Under the pieces are notes generated by a model. It was not told the DNA's origin. It searched no databases and worked only from the letters and a program-made list of their open reading frames with translations. The position numbers and the translations under genes were made by a program. A DNA stretch of 64,000 nt from Pedobacter frigoris (GTDB taxonomy: Bacteria > Bacteroidota > Bacteroidia > Sphingobacteriales > Sphingobacteriaceae). The DNA lies in assembly GCF_005116445.1 (NCBI RefSeq), contig NZ_SWBQ01000002.1:186001-250000 (forward strand), read 5' to 3'. Of the stretch, positions 34,603-43,591 are shown piece by piece (within the stretch, counting starts at the first letter, position 1; each line of letters starts with the position of its first letter).

Positions 34603-35130
34603 CTAGTAGTCTGCCAAAGAAAACACCTGATCTCCATAAGGCACCAGTCTTTGCCTGCCATTCAAAAAATCAAGGGAAATAATAAAAGAGTATGCGGCTA
34701 CACTTGCACCCAGCTGCATGATCAGTTTAGACGCAGCAACTACCGTACCCCCCGTAGCCAGTAAATCGTCATGAATCAATACCTTTTGCCCTGCGAGCAA
34801 AGCATCTTCATGGCACTCTATAGTCGCACTGCCATATTCAAGATCATACGACTGGCTAATGGTTTTATAGGGTAATTTCCCTGCTTTGCGTATAGGTACA
34901 AAAGGAATACCTAAGAGTTGCGCCAATGACGGACCAAATAAAAATCCCCGGCTCTCAATACCTGCCACCACATCAATTTCCAAACCCCTAAGCTGTTCTG
35001 CCAAAGCAGTGGTAATCTCTTTGCACAAACCCGGGTCTTTCAATATAGGGGTAATGTCCTTAAATATTATCCCCTGTTTTGGGAAATCATGTACATCCCG
35101 TACGGCTGCTTTTATTTTTGATGCGATCAT
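34603..35130 (-). CDS. apt: Adenine phosphoribosyltransferase
   Basis: Salvages adenine to AMP using PRPP. 175 aa with FPKQGIIFKDITPILKD at the N-terminus, GIESRGFLFGP, and the PRPP-binding loop VLIHDDLLATGGT. RKAGKLPYKT is the substrate-side signature. It follows the helix-hairpin-helix gene after 8 bp on the same strand. Confidence 0.96.
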   Translation of the reverse strand: MIASKIKAAVRDVHDFPKQGIIFKDITPILKDPGLCKEITTALAEQLRGLEIDVVAGIESRGFLFGPSLAQLLGIPFVPIRKAGKLPYKTISQSYDLEYGSATIECHEDALLAGQKVLIHDDLLATGGTVVAASKLIMQLGASVAAYSFIISLDFLNGRQRLVPYGDQVFSLADY

Positions 35131-35138
35131 AATACCTC

Positions 35139-36044
35139 TTAAAAAGTAAAATAAGGAGCCAGCCTGGCAATTGTTTCAGGATCTAAAATGGCCACCTTGT
35201 TTAAGTCTGCAATATTACTATAATTTCCATGTTGTTTTCTATATTGTATCAGCGCGTTTACTTGTTTATACCTTATATAAGGATGATGCTTAAAATCTTC
35301 AAATACTGCTGTGTTGATATTGATCTTTTTCAATTTTAAATCGTCTACTGCTATTTGTTCCCTGATCTCCTCAAACTTCAAAGAATCCAGTCCAAAAACT
35401 TCCATCAACTGTTCCTTTTTATAAAAGCCGCCCAATCTTTCCCTGTATCTAATAATCCTTTTTGCAAAGGCCGGTCCCACACCTCTAATTTCTTCCAGCT
35501 CAAGGCTATCTGCCCCGTTCACCTCAATAATTTTCAGCATTGGCTTAACATAATTACCTTTTTTATATATTCCTTTTTCAGGATATATTTTTGCTTCAGC
35601 AGGTGCTATGCGGACATAAGGTAAAATAAGTTTACAAACCCGATCGCTAATAGTATACATTTTATGCAGGTCGTCCGGCTTTCTGAAACGTCCGCCCTTA
35701 GCAAGGTACTTCAATATCGCAGCTGCCTGCCTTTCTGAAAGTCCCAATTGCTGCCACTTTTTAACCCCAATGGTATTGGGATCAAAATAGAATGGAATAA
35801 TTTTCTTAACGCCTGTTCTCTTTTCAGGTCTATTTTCTTTAAAGCTTCCGCTCCTCTCGCGCTCTTCATCGTTTATTTCCAATCTCCGGATCGCCTCCCG
35901 CACATTTACATCCGCAACATCACGTTTTAAATAATTATAGCCGTCAGGAATAAGACCAGCCGTTACAATTAAAACAACGAGCAAGAGCATCCCGTTAAAC
36001 TCCCCTTTGCTCAAACCAAAATAAGTATTCATCCATTTCTTCAT
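35139..36044 (-). CDS. Membrane-anchored helix-hairpin-helix protein (ComEA-like)
   Basis: The start is taken at 36044 (MKKWMNTYFGLSKGEFNGML), 301 aa; the in-frame ATG at 36080 is less likely. One membrane segment (MLLLVVLIVTAGLIPDGY) is followed by at least three helix-hairpin-helix units (KWQQLGLSERQAAAILKYLA; LEEIRGVGPAFAKRIIRYRE; INTAVFEDFKHHPYIRYKQV). These units bind DNA without sequence preference. The architecture resembles ComEA competence proteins, with the anchor and DNA-binding repeats outside. A role in DNA uptake is inference. Confidence 0.8.
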   Translation of the reverse strand: MKKWMNTYFGLSKGEFNGMLLLVVLIVTAGLIPDGYNYLKRDVADVNVREAIRRLEINDEERERSGSFKENRPEKRTGVKKIIPFYFDPNTIGVKKWQQLGLSERQAAAILKYLAKGGRFRKPDDLHKMYTISDRVCKLILPYVRIAPAEAKIYPEKGIYKKGNYVKPMLKIIEVNGADSLELEEIRGVGPAFAKRIIRYRERLGGFYKKEQLMEVFGLDSLKFEEIREQIAVDDLKLKKININTAVFEDFKHHPYIRYKQVNALIQYRKQHGNYSNIADLNKVAILDPETIARLAPYFTF

Positions 36045-36181
36045 GCCGTGAAGCTCGTTCAGATATTTCAAAATAACCAACTCAATAAGCTATGCCTATC
36101 ATTTTTAACATTTACAATCTATGTTATAAAAATATAAACCTTACTTTTGAGATTGGATAATTTTTAAAACCCGGCATCTAA

Positions 36182-37933
36182 ATGAAGATCATAACCACCC
36201 AGGAGTTCGCAAAAGCTACCAAGATTGATAAGCTTGGCGTACCCGGCCTCGCGGCCTTACTCATGGAGATGATGAAACTCAATGACATCAACAAAGTATT
36301 CTCTCAAAATCAGCATTTCAGTGGTTTAGAATTTGTTGATAAAATACTGGAAACCATTGGTGTAAGTATTGATTTTGATGAAGACGATCTCAAAAACATA
36401 CCAAAAACAGGCGGTTTTATAGCCATAGCCAATCACCCTTACGGTGGTGTTGAAGGACTTGCATTGGTGAAGCTGCTTTGCACAGTACGTCCGGAGGCAA
36501 AAGTAATGGTCAACTTCATCCTTAAAAAAATTCCAAATCTAAGTGAATTCTTTGTCGCCGTAAATCCTTTTGAAAATGTACAGCACTCCTCCAGCATCAG
36601 CGGACTAAAGTCTACATTCGACCTGTTGCAAAGTGGTATTCCTATAGGAATTTTCCCTGCAGGCGAGGTATCAACTTTCAGTCTCGACAAGCAGGAGATT
36701 ACCGACAGGCTTTGGCATCCGGTGGTCGGCAAGCTGGTTGCGCGCTCAAAACTCCCGGTAGTGCCTATATACTTTCATGGCAACAATGGGGTACTGTTTA
36801 ATATACTCAGCTTCATCCACCCTACTTTAAGAACAGCAAAGCTTCCTTCTGAATTCCTGAACAAGCAAGGCCTCAAAATCAAAGTAAGGATTGGAAAACC
36901 TATCAATATAGAAGACATTTCTTACCGCAACAACACCAATAAGCTACTTGATTTTCTAAGGGCGCGTACTTATGCCCTGGGAACCGGACTGGATGAAGAA
37001 AAGAAACTATTCAACCCGATCAACCTCTTCAAAATAAAGAAAAAACCTGAAGCCATCATTGAAGAAACTGACCGCAATAAGATCGTCGAGGAAGTAGAAC
37101 AACTGGAAAGCTTTAGGGTCTGGCAGGAGAAAAACTATGAAGTGTACATCACCCCGACTGTAAATATTCCAAATATTTTAAGAGAGATTGGCAGACTAAG
37201 GGAAATTACATTCAGAGAGGTTGGTGAGGGTACAAACAAAAAAATAGATCTAGACAACTACGACATATATTACAACCACCTTTTCATCTGGGACAAAGAC
37301 CTGCAGAACATCGTAGGTGCTTATAGAATCGGCAAAGGCGATGAGATTCTGAATACCATGGGCCGCCGCGGTTTCTACTTATCGGAGCTGTTCAAAATCA
37401 AAGAACCTTTCTATCCTATATTGAGAAAAGGAATTGAACTCGGCAGATCCTGGATTCGTAAAGAGTACCAGCAAAAACCATTGCCGCTTTTCCTCCTCTG
37501 GAAAGGAATCTTAAAATACTTGCTTGACAATCCGCAATACCGGTACATGTTTGGCCCTGTGAGTATCAGCAATAATTTCTCCAAGTTCTCGAAATCACTG
37601 ATCGTGAATTACATCACTAAGAATCACTTCGATTACGAACTTGCACACTATGTAAAACCGAAAAACAAGTTCAAAGCAGATCTCTCAGCGATCGATAAAG
37701 ACCTCCTGATTGAAAGCAGTGAATCTCTAAAAGACCTGGATAGCCTGATCTCTGACATAGAAAACTCACACATCAAAATTCCGGTCTTATTAAGACAATA
37801 CATGAACCTGAATGCAAAGATCATATGCTTCAACATAGATCCTAAGTTTTCAGATTGTCTGGATGGATTTTTAGTGGTTGATATGCAAAATATTCCGGCC
37901 GAAATGCTGGAAAAAATAGGTAAGAATTTCTAA
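36182..37933 (+). CDS. Bifunctional acyltransferase: PlsC-like domain fused to OlsB/GNAT-like domain
   Basis: 583-aa fusion. The N-terminal half is an acyltransferase of the PlsC/LPLAT class (IAIANHPYGGVEGLALVKLL, then GIFPAGEVSTF). The C-terminal half (about 300-560) resembles acyl-ACP N-acyltransferases such as OlsB (REITFREVGEGTNKK, IVGAYRIGKG, FYLSELF, ELGRSWIRKEYQ). OlsF of Serratia and Flavobacterium has this two-domain plan and makes ornithine lipids, so amino-acid lipid synthesis is the likely role. The usual NHxxxxD motif is changed to His with Glu six residues on. A terminator follows at 37938-37964. Confidence 0.82.
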   Translation: MKIITTQEFAKATKIDKLGVPGLAALLMEMMKLNDINKVFSQNQHFSGLEFVDKILETIGVSIDFDEDDLKNIPKTGGFIAIANHPYGGVEGLALVKLLCTVRPEAKVMVNFILKKIPNLSEFFVAVNPFENVQHSSSISGLKSTFDLLQSGIPIGIFPAGEVSTFSLDKQEITDRLWHPVVGKLVARSKLPVVPIYFHGNNGVLFNILSFIHPTLRTAKLPSEFLNKQGLKIKVRIGKPINIEDISYRNNTNKLLDFLRARTYALGTGLDEEKKLFNPINLFKIKKKPEAIIEETDRNKIVEEVEQLESFRVWQEKNYEVYITPTVNIPNILREIGRLREITFREVGEGTNKKIDLDNYDIYYNHLFIWDKDLQNIVGAYRIGKGDEILNTMGRRGFYLSELFKIKEPFYPILRKGIELGRSWIRKEYQQKPLPLFLLWKGILKYLLDNPQYRYMFGPVSISNNFSKFSKSLIVNYITKNHFDYELAHYVKPKNKFKADLSAIDKDLLIESSESLKDLDSLISDIENSHIKIPVLLRQYMNLNAKIICFNIDPKFSDCLDGFLVVDMQNIPAEMLEKIGKNF

Positions 37934-37937
37934 AACA

Positions 37938-37964
37938 AAAGCCCCGACATCCACCGGGGCTTTT
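37938..37964 (+). terminator. Terminator of the bifunctional acyltransferase gene
   Basis: Stem AAAGCCCCG (37938-37946) / CGGGGCTTT (37955-37963) followed by T residues, immediately after the stop codon. Confidence 0.85.
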
Positions 37965-38030
37965 ATTATCAACTAAACCTAAACGTATAAATACTAACCA
38001 AATATTTATGCGACAAAAGTAAGACGGCCA

Positions 38031-38137
38031 TGTTAAGGCGTTGTTAATTGTTGATTACTATAAAAAAAATCAGGCAAAAAGCTTAATATACATCCAACGT
38101 TAATTATATGTATATTTAATGTTAACAAAATGTTAAC
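38031..38137 (+). promoter_or_regulatory. GTTAA direct repeats upstream of the transglutaminase-like gene
   Basis: Two groups of heptamers at 11-bp spacing. Group one is TGTTAAG (38031), TGTTAAT (38042) and GATTACT (38053). Group two is CGTTAAT (38098), a weak TGTATAT (38109), TGTTAAC (38120) and TGTTAAC (38131). The last ends 5 bp before the start codon. The same TGTTAAC-N4-TGTTAAC pair occurs upstream of the TonB receptor at 43653-43670. No TAnnTTTG element was found between the repeats and the ATG. Confidence 0.6.
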
Positions 38138-38142
38138 CAGCT

Positions 38143-39354
38143 ATGAACCGTTTGCTCAAAATATTCGGTACGTTCTCTGCGCTATTCGTGCTGTTGACCA
38201 TGCATCAAGCTTATGGCCAACGCAACAGTTATAACATTAGTTTTGAGTTTTACAATGACACATTCAACCTGCAGATCGATTCCTCCATTATTGTAGGTAC
38301 AGATACCACTTTATCGGAGACTTACATCAAATCTTGCTACAACAGAGTAACAGAGGGCAAGTACCTCGCCATACTGGATACATTGCTGGCTTATAAGAAG
38401 ACCCACCAGCTAAATGACTGGCTCTATTACCAGCTCATCAGAAAAACAGCCCAGGCCATCAGTCCAAAAAAAGAAAACTATGAGCGTTATACTTTTTATA
38501 AATGGTTTCTTCTAGGAAAGTCAGGATATGATGCGCGGCTGACGATTTCGGACAACAGGATCATATTCTACGTTTACAACGATGAGGACATTTCCGATAT
38601 CCCTTTTGCGATGTACCAGCATAAAAAATACATGTGCCTGAACCGCCATGATTATGCCTATGCCGACTTAAATAAAGTCCCGCCCTACAGGATGCTTAGC
38701 ATTCCGGAAGGAAAACAGGCATTTTCCTATAAGGTAACCCGTATGCCCGAATTTAAGCCTGAGGACTATTATGAAAAGCCAATACAATTTAGCTACAAGC
38801 ATAAAGTCTACCACTTCAACATCAAGCTCAATTCAGAAGTCGAAAAGATTTTTGCCAATTATCCTGTGGTCGATTTTGAATCCTATTTCAACATCCCTTT
38901 GAGCAAAGAAACCTATGGCTCTTTGATACCGATACTCAAGAAAAACCTCAGCGGCATGAAACAGAAAAAAGGCATAGACTATCTGATGCGCTTTACCCGG
39001 TATGCTTTTTTATATGAAGATGATGATGAAAACTTTGGCAAGGAAAAACGCCTTTCACCAGAAGAAACACTTTTCTCCAAATCCAGTGACTGCGACGACA
39101 GAGCGGCCCTGTTCTTCTACCTGGTCAAAGAGATTTACGATCTCCCGATGATCGCTTTGCTTTATCCTACACACATCACCATGGCTGTACAGTTTGACAA
39201 ACCTGTTGGCGATCCGATCGTATACAACGGAAAAACCTATTCCATTTGTGAGCCAACTCCACAAAAGGAAAATTTAAACATAGGACAAGCGCCATCGAAC
39301 CTTAGAAATGTGCCATTTAAGGTAGTGTATGCGTATGAGCCGCCATTTAAATAA
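38143..39354 (+). CDS. Secreted transglutaminase-like (cysteine protease fold) protein
   Basis: 403-aa exported protein with a signal peptide (KIFGTFSALFVLLTMHQAYG, cleavage near residue 25). The middle is unassigned. The C-terminal quarter has a transglutaminase-like arrangement: SKSSDCDDRAALFFYLVKEI with Cys317, TMAVQF preceded by His344 (YPTHIT), and the acidic CEPTPQ later. In such folds Cys, His and Asp/Glu form a triad for amide cleavage or transfer. Length and order suggest a periplasmic or lipid-facing enzyme; the substrate is unknown. Its upstream DNA shares repeats with the TonB/lipoprotein pair that follows on the other strand. Confidence 0.75.
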   Translation: MNRLLKIFGTFSALFVLLTMHQAYGQRNSYNISFEFYNDTFNLQIDSSIIVGTDTTLSETYIKSCYNRVTEGKYLAILDTLLAYKKTHQLNDWLYYQLIRKTAQAISPKKENYERYTFYKWFLLGKSGYDARLTISDNRIIFYVYNDEDISDIPFAMYQHKKYMCLNRHDYAYADLNKVPPYRMLSIPEGKQAFSYKVTRMPEFKPEDYYEKPIQFSYKHKVYHFNIKLNSEVEKIFANYPVVDFESYFNIPLSKETYGSLIPILKKNLSGMKQKKGIDYLMRFTRYAFLYEDDDENFGKEKRLSPEETLFSKSSDCDDRAALFFYLVKEIYDLPMIALLYPTHITMAVQFDKPVGDPIVYNGKTYSICEPTPQKENLNIGQAPSNLRNVPFKVVYAYEPPFK

Positions 39355-39357
39355 AAA

Positions 39358-39385
39358 AAGGTTGCATTCACATGAATGCAACCTT
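39358..39385. terminator. Bidirectional terminator between convergent genes
   Basis: Perfect 12-bp stem AAGGTTGCATTC / GAATGCAACCTT with a 4-base loop, preceded by an A-run and followed by a T-rich tract. It serves the plus-strand transglutaminase-like gene and the minus-strand lipoprotein gene. Confidence 0.9.
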
Positions 39386-39412
39386 CTCTTGCTAATGAAA
39401 GCGTTATAATTC

Positions 39413-40618
39413 TTACAAGTTTGCTAACAAATTTACACCATCAATAGTAGCCCATTTACCAGCTGTAAGTGAAGCTCCTGTAGCTGTAGTGGTTGGTCCC
39501 CAGTTAGTACCTGGAAGGAAGCTTGCTGCATTTAATGTAAAGGTAACAGCTCCTGAGATGAAAAGAGTAGGTGTATTTGTGATTTTAACATTAGTTAATT
39601 TAATCTTACCACCAAGTACCTGGTTATTATATGTATTCAAATCTAAGACCTGAACAGCACCACCTGTAACACTTGTTGGTGTAGTTTGGTTAACATAACC
39701 ATCAATTACGATATTGCTGAAGTCGCCATTTCCATTGGATTTGAATTGGAATGCATCTAATTGAATTTCAGTCCCACCTGGAGCCTCTGTTGTAGTACCA
39801 GTAGCTCTTCTTAAAGTGATATTAGTCACTTTTGGAAAGAATGCATTGTTATTACCTTTAGCTTCTACTTCCATTCCGTAGTTTGCTTTAACAGTTTGAT
39901 AAGCGAACCAGTTGGTATTGGCTTGACCTTTCCAGCTATCTTGCCAATCGAAAGAATCATCAGAGTTACCATATGAAATTAAATTTTTAGCACTAACAGT
40001 ACCTCCATAAAATTCAAAACCATCATCATTACCTTTATAAGAAACCAGATTTTCAAGTACAGTTCCTGCACCTACAGCATAAAATGAAAAACCGTTATGC
40101 TCTTTATTATTTGTGGTAATTACCTGCCCTGCATATTCTACTCTTACATATTTTAACGAACCGCTGCTATGATTCTCATTATTACCGCCATAACTCTCAT
40201 TCAAACCATCTTCAGATTTCGCAGATGTAGCGGCACCAGTGGTGATAATTGGTGCGTCGCCATACATGATAATACCGGCCCATGATCCGGCTGTTTTTGA
40301 TTGTTCAGTCAAAACAATAGGTTCATCAGCAGTACCGTTAGCTATTAGGATTCCATTTTTCAATACAACAAGTCCATCTTCGCCATCTCTTTTATCAGCT
40401 GTAATTGTAGAGCCTTTTTCGATAGTTACAGTAACGCCCGCAGCTATTTTAACCATACCCTTCAAAGTATAATTGCCATAAGCAAAAGTCTTGTTTGAGG
40501 TAATATCTCCACTAATCTCACCTTCTACCGGGGCTTTTACTATTGGTTCATCATCGTCACTGGAGCATCCTGTAAATACTGATGCAGCGATTGCCATTGC
40601 GTAAAATACTTTTTTCAT
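39413..40618 (-). CDS. Beta-helix lipoprotein paired with a TonB receptor
   Basis: 401-aa lipoprotein with signal MKKVFYAMAIAASVFTGC (lipobox FTGC, Cys18) followed by an acidic SSDDDEP, the type that directs surface export in Bacteroidota. The rest looks like a right-handed parallel beta-helix: repeated turns such as GVTVTIEKGSTI, NGILIANGTADEPIVL, KNLISYGNSDDSFDW and ITNVTLRRATG-like stretches, with many Asn and Gly. No catalytic residues are recognised. The gene lies 133 bp downstream of the TonB receptor with its own promoter and phased operator, so it is probably a surface partner of that receptor. It could bind substrate for it; this is inference. Confidence 0.8.
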   Translation of the reverse strand: MKKVFYAMAIAASVFTGCSSDDDEPIVKAPVEGEISGDITSNKTFAYGNYTLKGMVKIAAGVTVTIEKGSTITADKRDGEDGLVVLKNGILIANGTADEPIVLTEQSKTAGSWAGIIMYGDAPIITTGAATSAKSEDGLNESYGGNNENHSSGSLKYVRVEYAGQVITTNNKEHNGFSFYAVGAGTVLENLVSYKGNDDGFEFYGGTVSAKNLISYGNSDDSFDWQDSWKGQANTNWFAYQTVKANYGMEVEAKGNNNAFFPKVTNITLRRATGTTTEAPGGTEIQLDAFQFKSNGNGDFSNIVIDGYVNQTTPTSVTGGAVQVLDLNTYNNQVLGGKIKLTNVKITNTPTLFISGAVTFTLNAASFLPGTNWGPTTTATGASLTAGKWATIDGVNLLANL

Positions 40619-40660
40619 TTCTTAAAAGATTTGTGTTTATCTGTTTATTTTTCTTCGATA

Positions 40661-40739
40661 CAAAAGTATCTGTTGGATATTGCGTGTACGTTAACCCTTC
40701 TTTACGATTACATTACCCATTGGTTAAGATAATGTTAAC
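40661..40739 (-). promoter_or_regulatory. Promoter and five phased operator repeats of the beta-helix lipoprotein gene
   Basis: A -7 element TACTTTTG lies at 40661-40668 on the minus strand. At the -33 position there is no TTTG; instead five heptamers with a central TTA (plus-strand reading) start at 40689, 40700, 40711, 40722 and 40733, exactly 11 bp apart: CGTTAAC, CTTTACG, CATTACC, GGTTAAG, TGTTAAC. Replacement of the -35 by direct repeats is the plan of PhoB-activated promoters. On the coding strand the repeats read GTTAACA, close to the TTAACA boxes of Bacillus PhoP. Confidence 0.75.
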
Positions 40740-40751
40740 CAATTTACCTTT

Positions 40752-43568
40752 CTAAAAGGTGTAGCCCAATCCCAATGATACGCCTATACCTCGTTTGTAA
40801 TCCTTAACTGTCAGATCGTCTTCAAGAATATCAATTTTACTCTTCTCGCCCAGCTCAATCTGATACGTTGGATTTAAGATGTTTTCTACTCCAAGTTTTA
40901 GATCCCATTTATTTGCAATCTTATTATTCCAAATAAAGTCCAGCTTACCAAATGGTTTCTCGTAGTAATTATCCAGTCCATTGGTGCCTACTGCATAAAT
41001 ACGCTCACCATAGATATTATAAGCCAATGTCATCGTGCTTTTCCATTTCTTACTAAGTTCAGTATCATACTTGATATCAGCATTTATCAACCATGGTGAC
41101 GCACCTTGCAATTTCCTCGTACTTTTATCGCCAAGCGTTGCCACTTCGGCACTGTTTTTTACCCTGTCTATAGTAGCTTCTGTAACCATCAGAGAAGTAT
41201 TAAAGCCAAGCGAAAACTTAGATAATGATTCATGGATTCTACTCATTTGAACGAGCAATTCTAGTTCGGCACCATATAGGACAGCCTTCTTGGAGTTGCC
41301 ATAGGTAATTATCAAACCACCACTACCGGCTGTTTGTTCAAATAACCTTTCGATAGGATTCTGCAAATATTTGGCGAAACCGGTAACGGCAATCAATTCT
41401 TTGTTTGTTGGAAACCATTCATACTTTAAATCCAGATTATAATTTTTGCTATTGATCACATTCGGATTACCGTTTTCAATTGTGGCATCAGGATTAACAA
41501 ACTCCAATGGGAATGCCTCCATTACCACTGGTTTTGTCAATGTTTTAGAAGCTGATATTCTAAAATTAGCCTGCTCAGTTAAAGCATATTTTAAGTTAGC
41601 TGCCGGTAAAATATCAAAATTGTCTTTAGTGATTTTTTGGAATGGGTCATTAAAACTTCCTGAGTTTCTATACCTGGTAATCCTTTGTGATTGTTCAAAC
41701 CGGGTTCCAACGTTCAAATTCAATTTATCATTAAATCTCAGCGCTAAGTCAAAATAACCTGCATTAACCCCTTCCTGCATTTTTGCTCTATAGGTAGAGT
41801 TAGATCTTTCGCTATAGGTAAAGTTGCCTTTGGAAATCTCTGATCTAAATACATCATCCGGCTGATTTGTCGGAAAATTAATACCGTTAGTAGCCAGATC
41901 CTGAGATCCTAAAAACCTGAAGCTTGATTCCATTTTAGAAAATGAACCATTATAGCCTAATGATAATTTATGTGCTTTTGTCAAATCTTCATTTCCAAAT
42001 TTCCAGTTATATTCCAACAAACCTGAGCTATAGAAATCACCATCAAAGTCCATATATTGTCTAACAATACTATTACCTGCATAACTTACGCCGGTAGTGT
42101 TCTCATCAATTCTAGCTCCTTTATAGGACTTTCTGTCAGGTAATTGATATTTGGTTTTAGAATAAGAAACCCCAGCCCTGATACTATGTGCATCGTCTGC
42201 CGTCAATTTATAATTGGCAAACAGCTGCCCCGTAAATAAATCTGTTTTTTGAAGTTGATTTAACCGGATAAAAGCATTATTAACGGTCGATTGACTGTTA
42301 GTATATCCAAGTTGGTCCTGAATCAGGTTTTCTGTGCCTTTCAGATAAAATGCATTCAAATTCAGACTTAAGCGTTTACTCCCATAATTTATGGCACCTA
42401 ATAATGATGAATTGGTAGAAAATCTGTAAGATGTAGTATACAGGTTATTATCGTAAATACCCTGTGAAGTACTGAAAAATCGATCTACACCTTCTCTCAC
42501 CTGAAAACCGTTCTCTGTATTGACGGAAACCAGATATTGTAAAAAGCGTTCATTTTCCAGGCTTATTTTATTTGCATGTAAAATGCTGACGTTGCTGTTT
42601 AAAGGTGCTTTGTCACTATTTAAATCAAATCCTGAACGTAATAGGGTATTTGCTTCATCTTTCGACATGGTATATGTTGAAGGCACTTTTCCAAACAACT
42701 TAGGCATTTCTCGGTTGTTTCCCGTAAAACCAAAATAATCGCCAATGGAAGTAGCGTCTTCCGCTCTCAGAAATTTCTTAAAAGTACTGTTCGAAATAAA
42801 TCCTGCTCCTATATTAATCTTAGTGATACTTTTATCTGCTTTTGCCGTAACTATATTAAACGTACCTCCCGCAAAATCACCATAAAGACTTGAATTGAAT
42901 GTCTTATACGTTTCCAGCACACTTACAATGTCTGTCGGGAACTGATCAAGCGGAATTATCTTCTTGAAAGGATTATTAGACGGAACTGCAAGTCCGTTGA
43001 TTAACAAATTGTTGTATCTGTCTTCCAATCCTCTTACAAATAATCCACGACCGTCAACTTTAGTGATACCGGTGATTTTAGTCAACCCTTCCTCAACATC
43101 ACTTACTCCTTTTCTTGTTAACTCGAGTGCTCCGATCCCCTGCTTTATCTCGACCGCATTTTTTTGACTGGTCAGGATTGCAGTTTCCGTTTCTTTGTTA
43201 ACCTGAAAAGTAACCGAAACTTCCTTCAGTTTTTGTGTGCTTGATTCTTCCAATGAAAAATCGACAACAGTCGTTTGATTTGATTTTACTTCTACGTTAG
43301 TTACGTTTTTTACTGCGTAACCTATATAAGATGCCTCGATGGTATACTTACCGGCTGCAACCGCACCGATAACATATCTTCCTGCTGTATCAGTGCTGAT
43401 TCCCTTAGTAGTTCCCGCTATTTTAACTGACACACCGATCATAGTTTCTCCGGTGCTTTTATCAATTACCCTACCTGAAATTTTGCCCGTTTGTGCAAAT
43501 ACTGCTGTGCCAATAACTACAAATAAAATAGTAATTAATGCCTTCTTGAGATTTAGTTGTGATTTCAA
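40752..43568 (-). CDS. TonB-dependent receptor with carboxypeptidase-like N-terminal domain
   Basis: 938-aa outer-membrane receptor. The start codon is the TTG at 43568: a stop codon lies 5 codons upstream, no ATG precedes the signal peptide, and this start yields a good signal (KKALITILFVVIGTAVFAQ). Residues about 27-110 are a carboxypeptidase-like domain (ISGRVIDKSTGETMIGVSVK), then the plug (VEIKQGIGALELTRKGVSDV, GLFVRGLEDRYNNLLING) and a barrel ending with GIGVSLGLGYTF. There is no STN domain and no SusD gene. With the lipoprotein gene downstream and matching operators, the pair is probably expressed together under one regulator. Confidence 0.92.
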   Translation of the reverse strand: MKSQLNLKKALITILFVVIGTAVFAQTGKISGRVIDKSTGETMIGVSVKIAGTTKGISTDTAGRYVIGAVAAGKYTIEASYIGYAVKNVTNVEVKSNQTTVVDFSLEESSTQKLKEVSVTFQVNKETETAILTSQKNAVEIKQGIGALELTRKGVSDVEEGLTKITGITKVDGRGLFVRGLEDRYNNLLINGLAVPSNNPFKKIIPLDQFPTDIVSVLETYKTFNSSLYGDFAGGTFNIVTAKADKSITKINIGAGFISNSTFKKFLRAEDATSIGDYFGFTGNNREMPKLFGKVPSTYTMSKDEANTLLRSGFDLNSDKAPLNSNVSILHANKISLENERFLQYLVSVNTENGFQVREGVDRFFSTSQGIYDNNLYTTSYRFSTNSSLLGAINYGSKRLSLNLNAFYLKGTENLIQDQLGYTNSQSTVNNAFIRLNQLQKTDLFTGQLFANYKLTADDAHSIRAGVSYSKTKYQLPDRKSYKGARIDENTTGVSYAGNSIVRQYMDFDGDFYSSGLLEYNWKFGNEDLTKAHKLSLGYNGSFSKMESSFRFLGSQDLATNGINFPTNQPDDVFRSEISKGNFTYSERSNSTYRAKMQEGVNAGYFDLALRFNDKLNLNVGTRFEQSQRITRYRNSGSFNDPFQKITKDNFDILPAANLKYALTEQANFRISASKTLTKPVVMEAFPLEFVNPDATIENGNPNVINSKNYNLDLKYEWFPTNKELIAVTGFAKYLQNPIERLFEQTAGSGGLIITYGNSKKAVLYGAELELLVQMSRIHESLSKFSLGFNTSLMVTEATIDRVKNSAEVATLGDKSTRKLQGASPWLINADIKYDTELSKKWKSTMTLAYNIYGERIYAVGTNGLDNYYEKPFGKLDFIWNNKIANKWDLKLGVENILNPTYQIELGEKSKIDILEDDLTVKDYKRGIGVSLGLGYTF

Positions 43569-43591
43569 TTTTGCTGTATATTAATTTTCAG

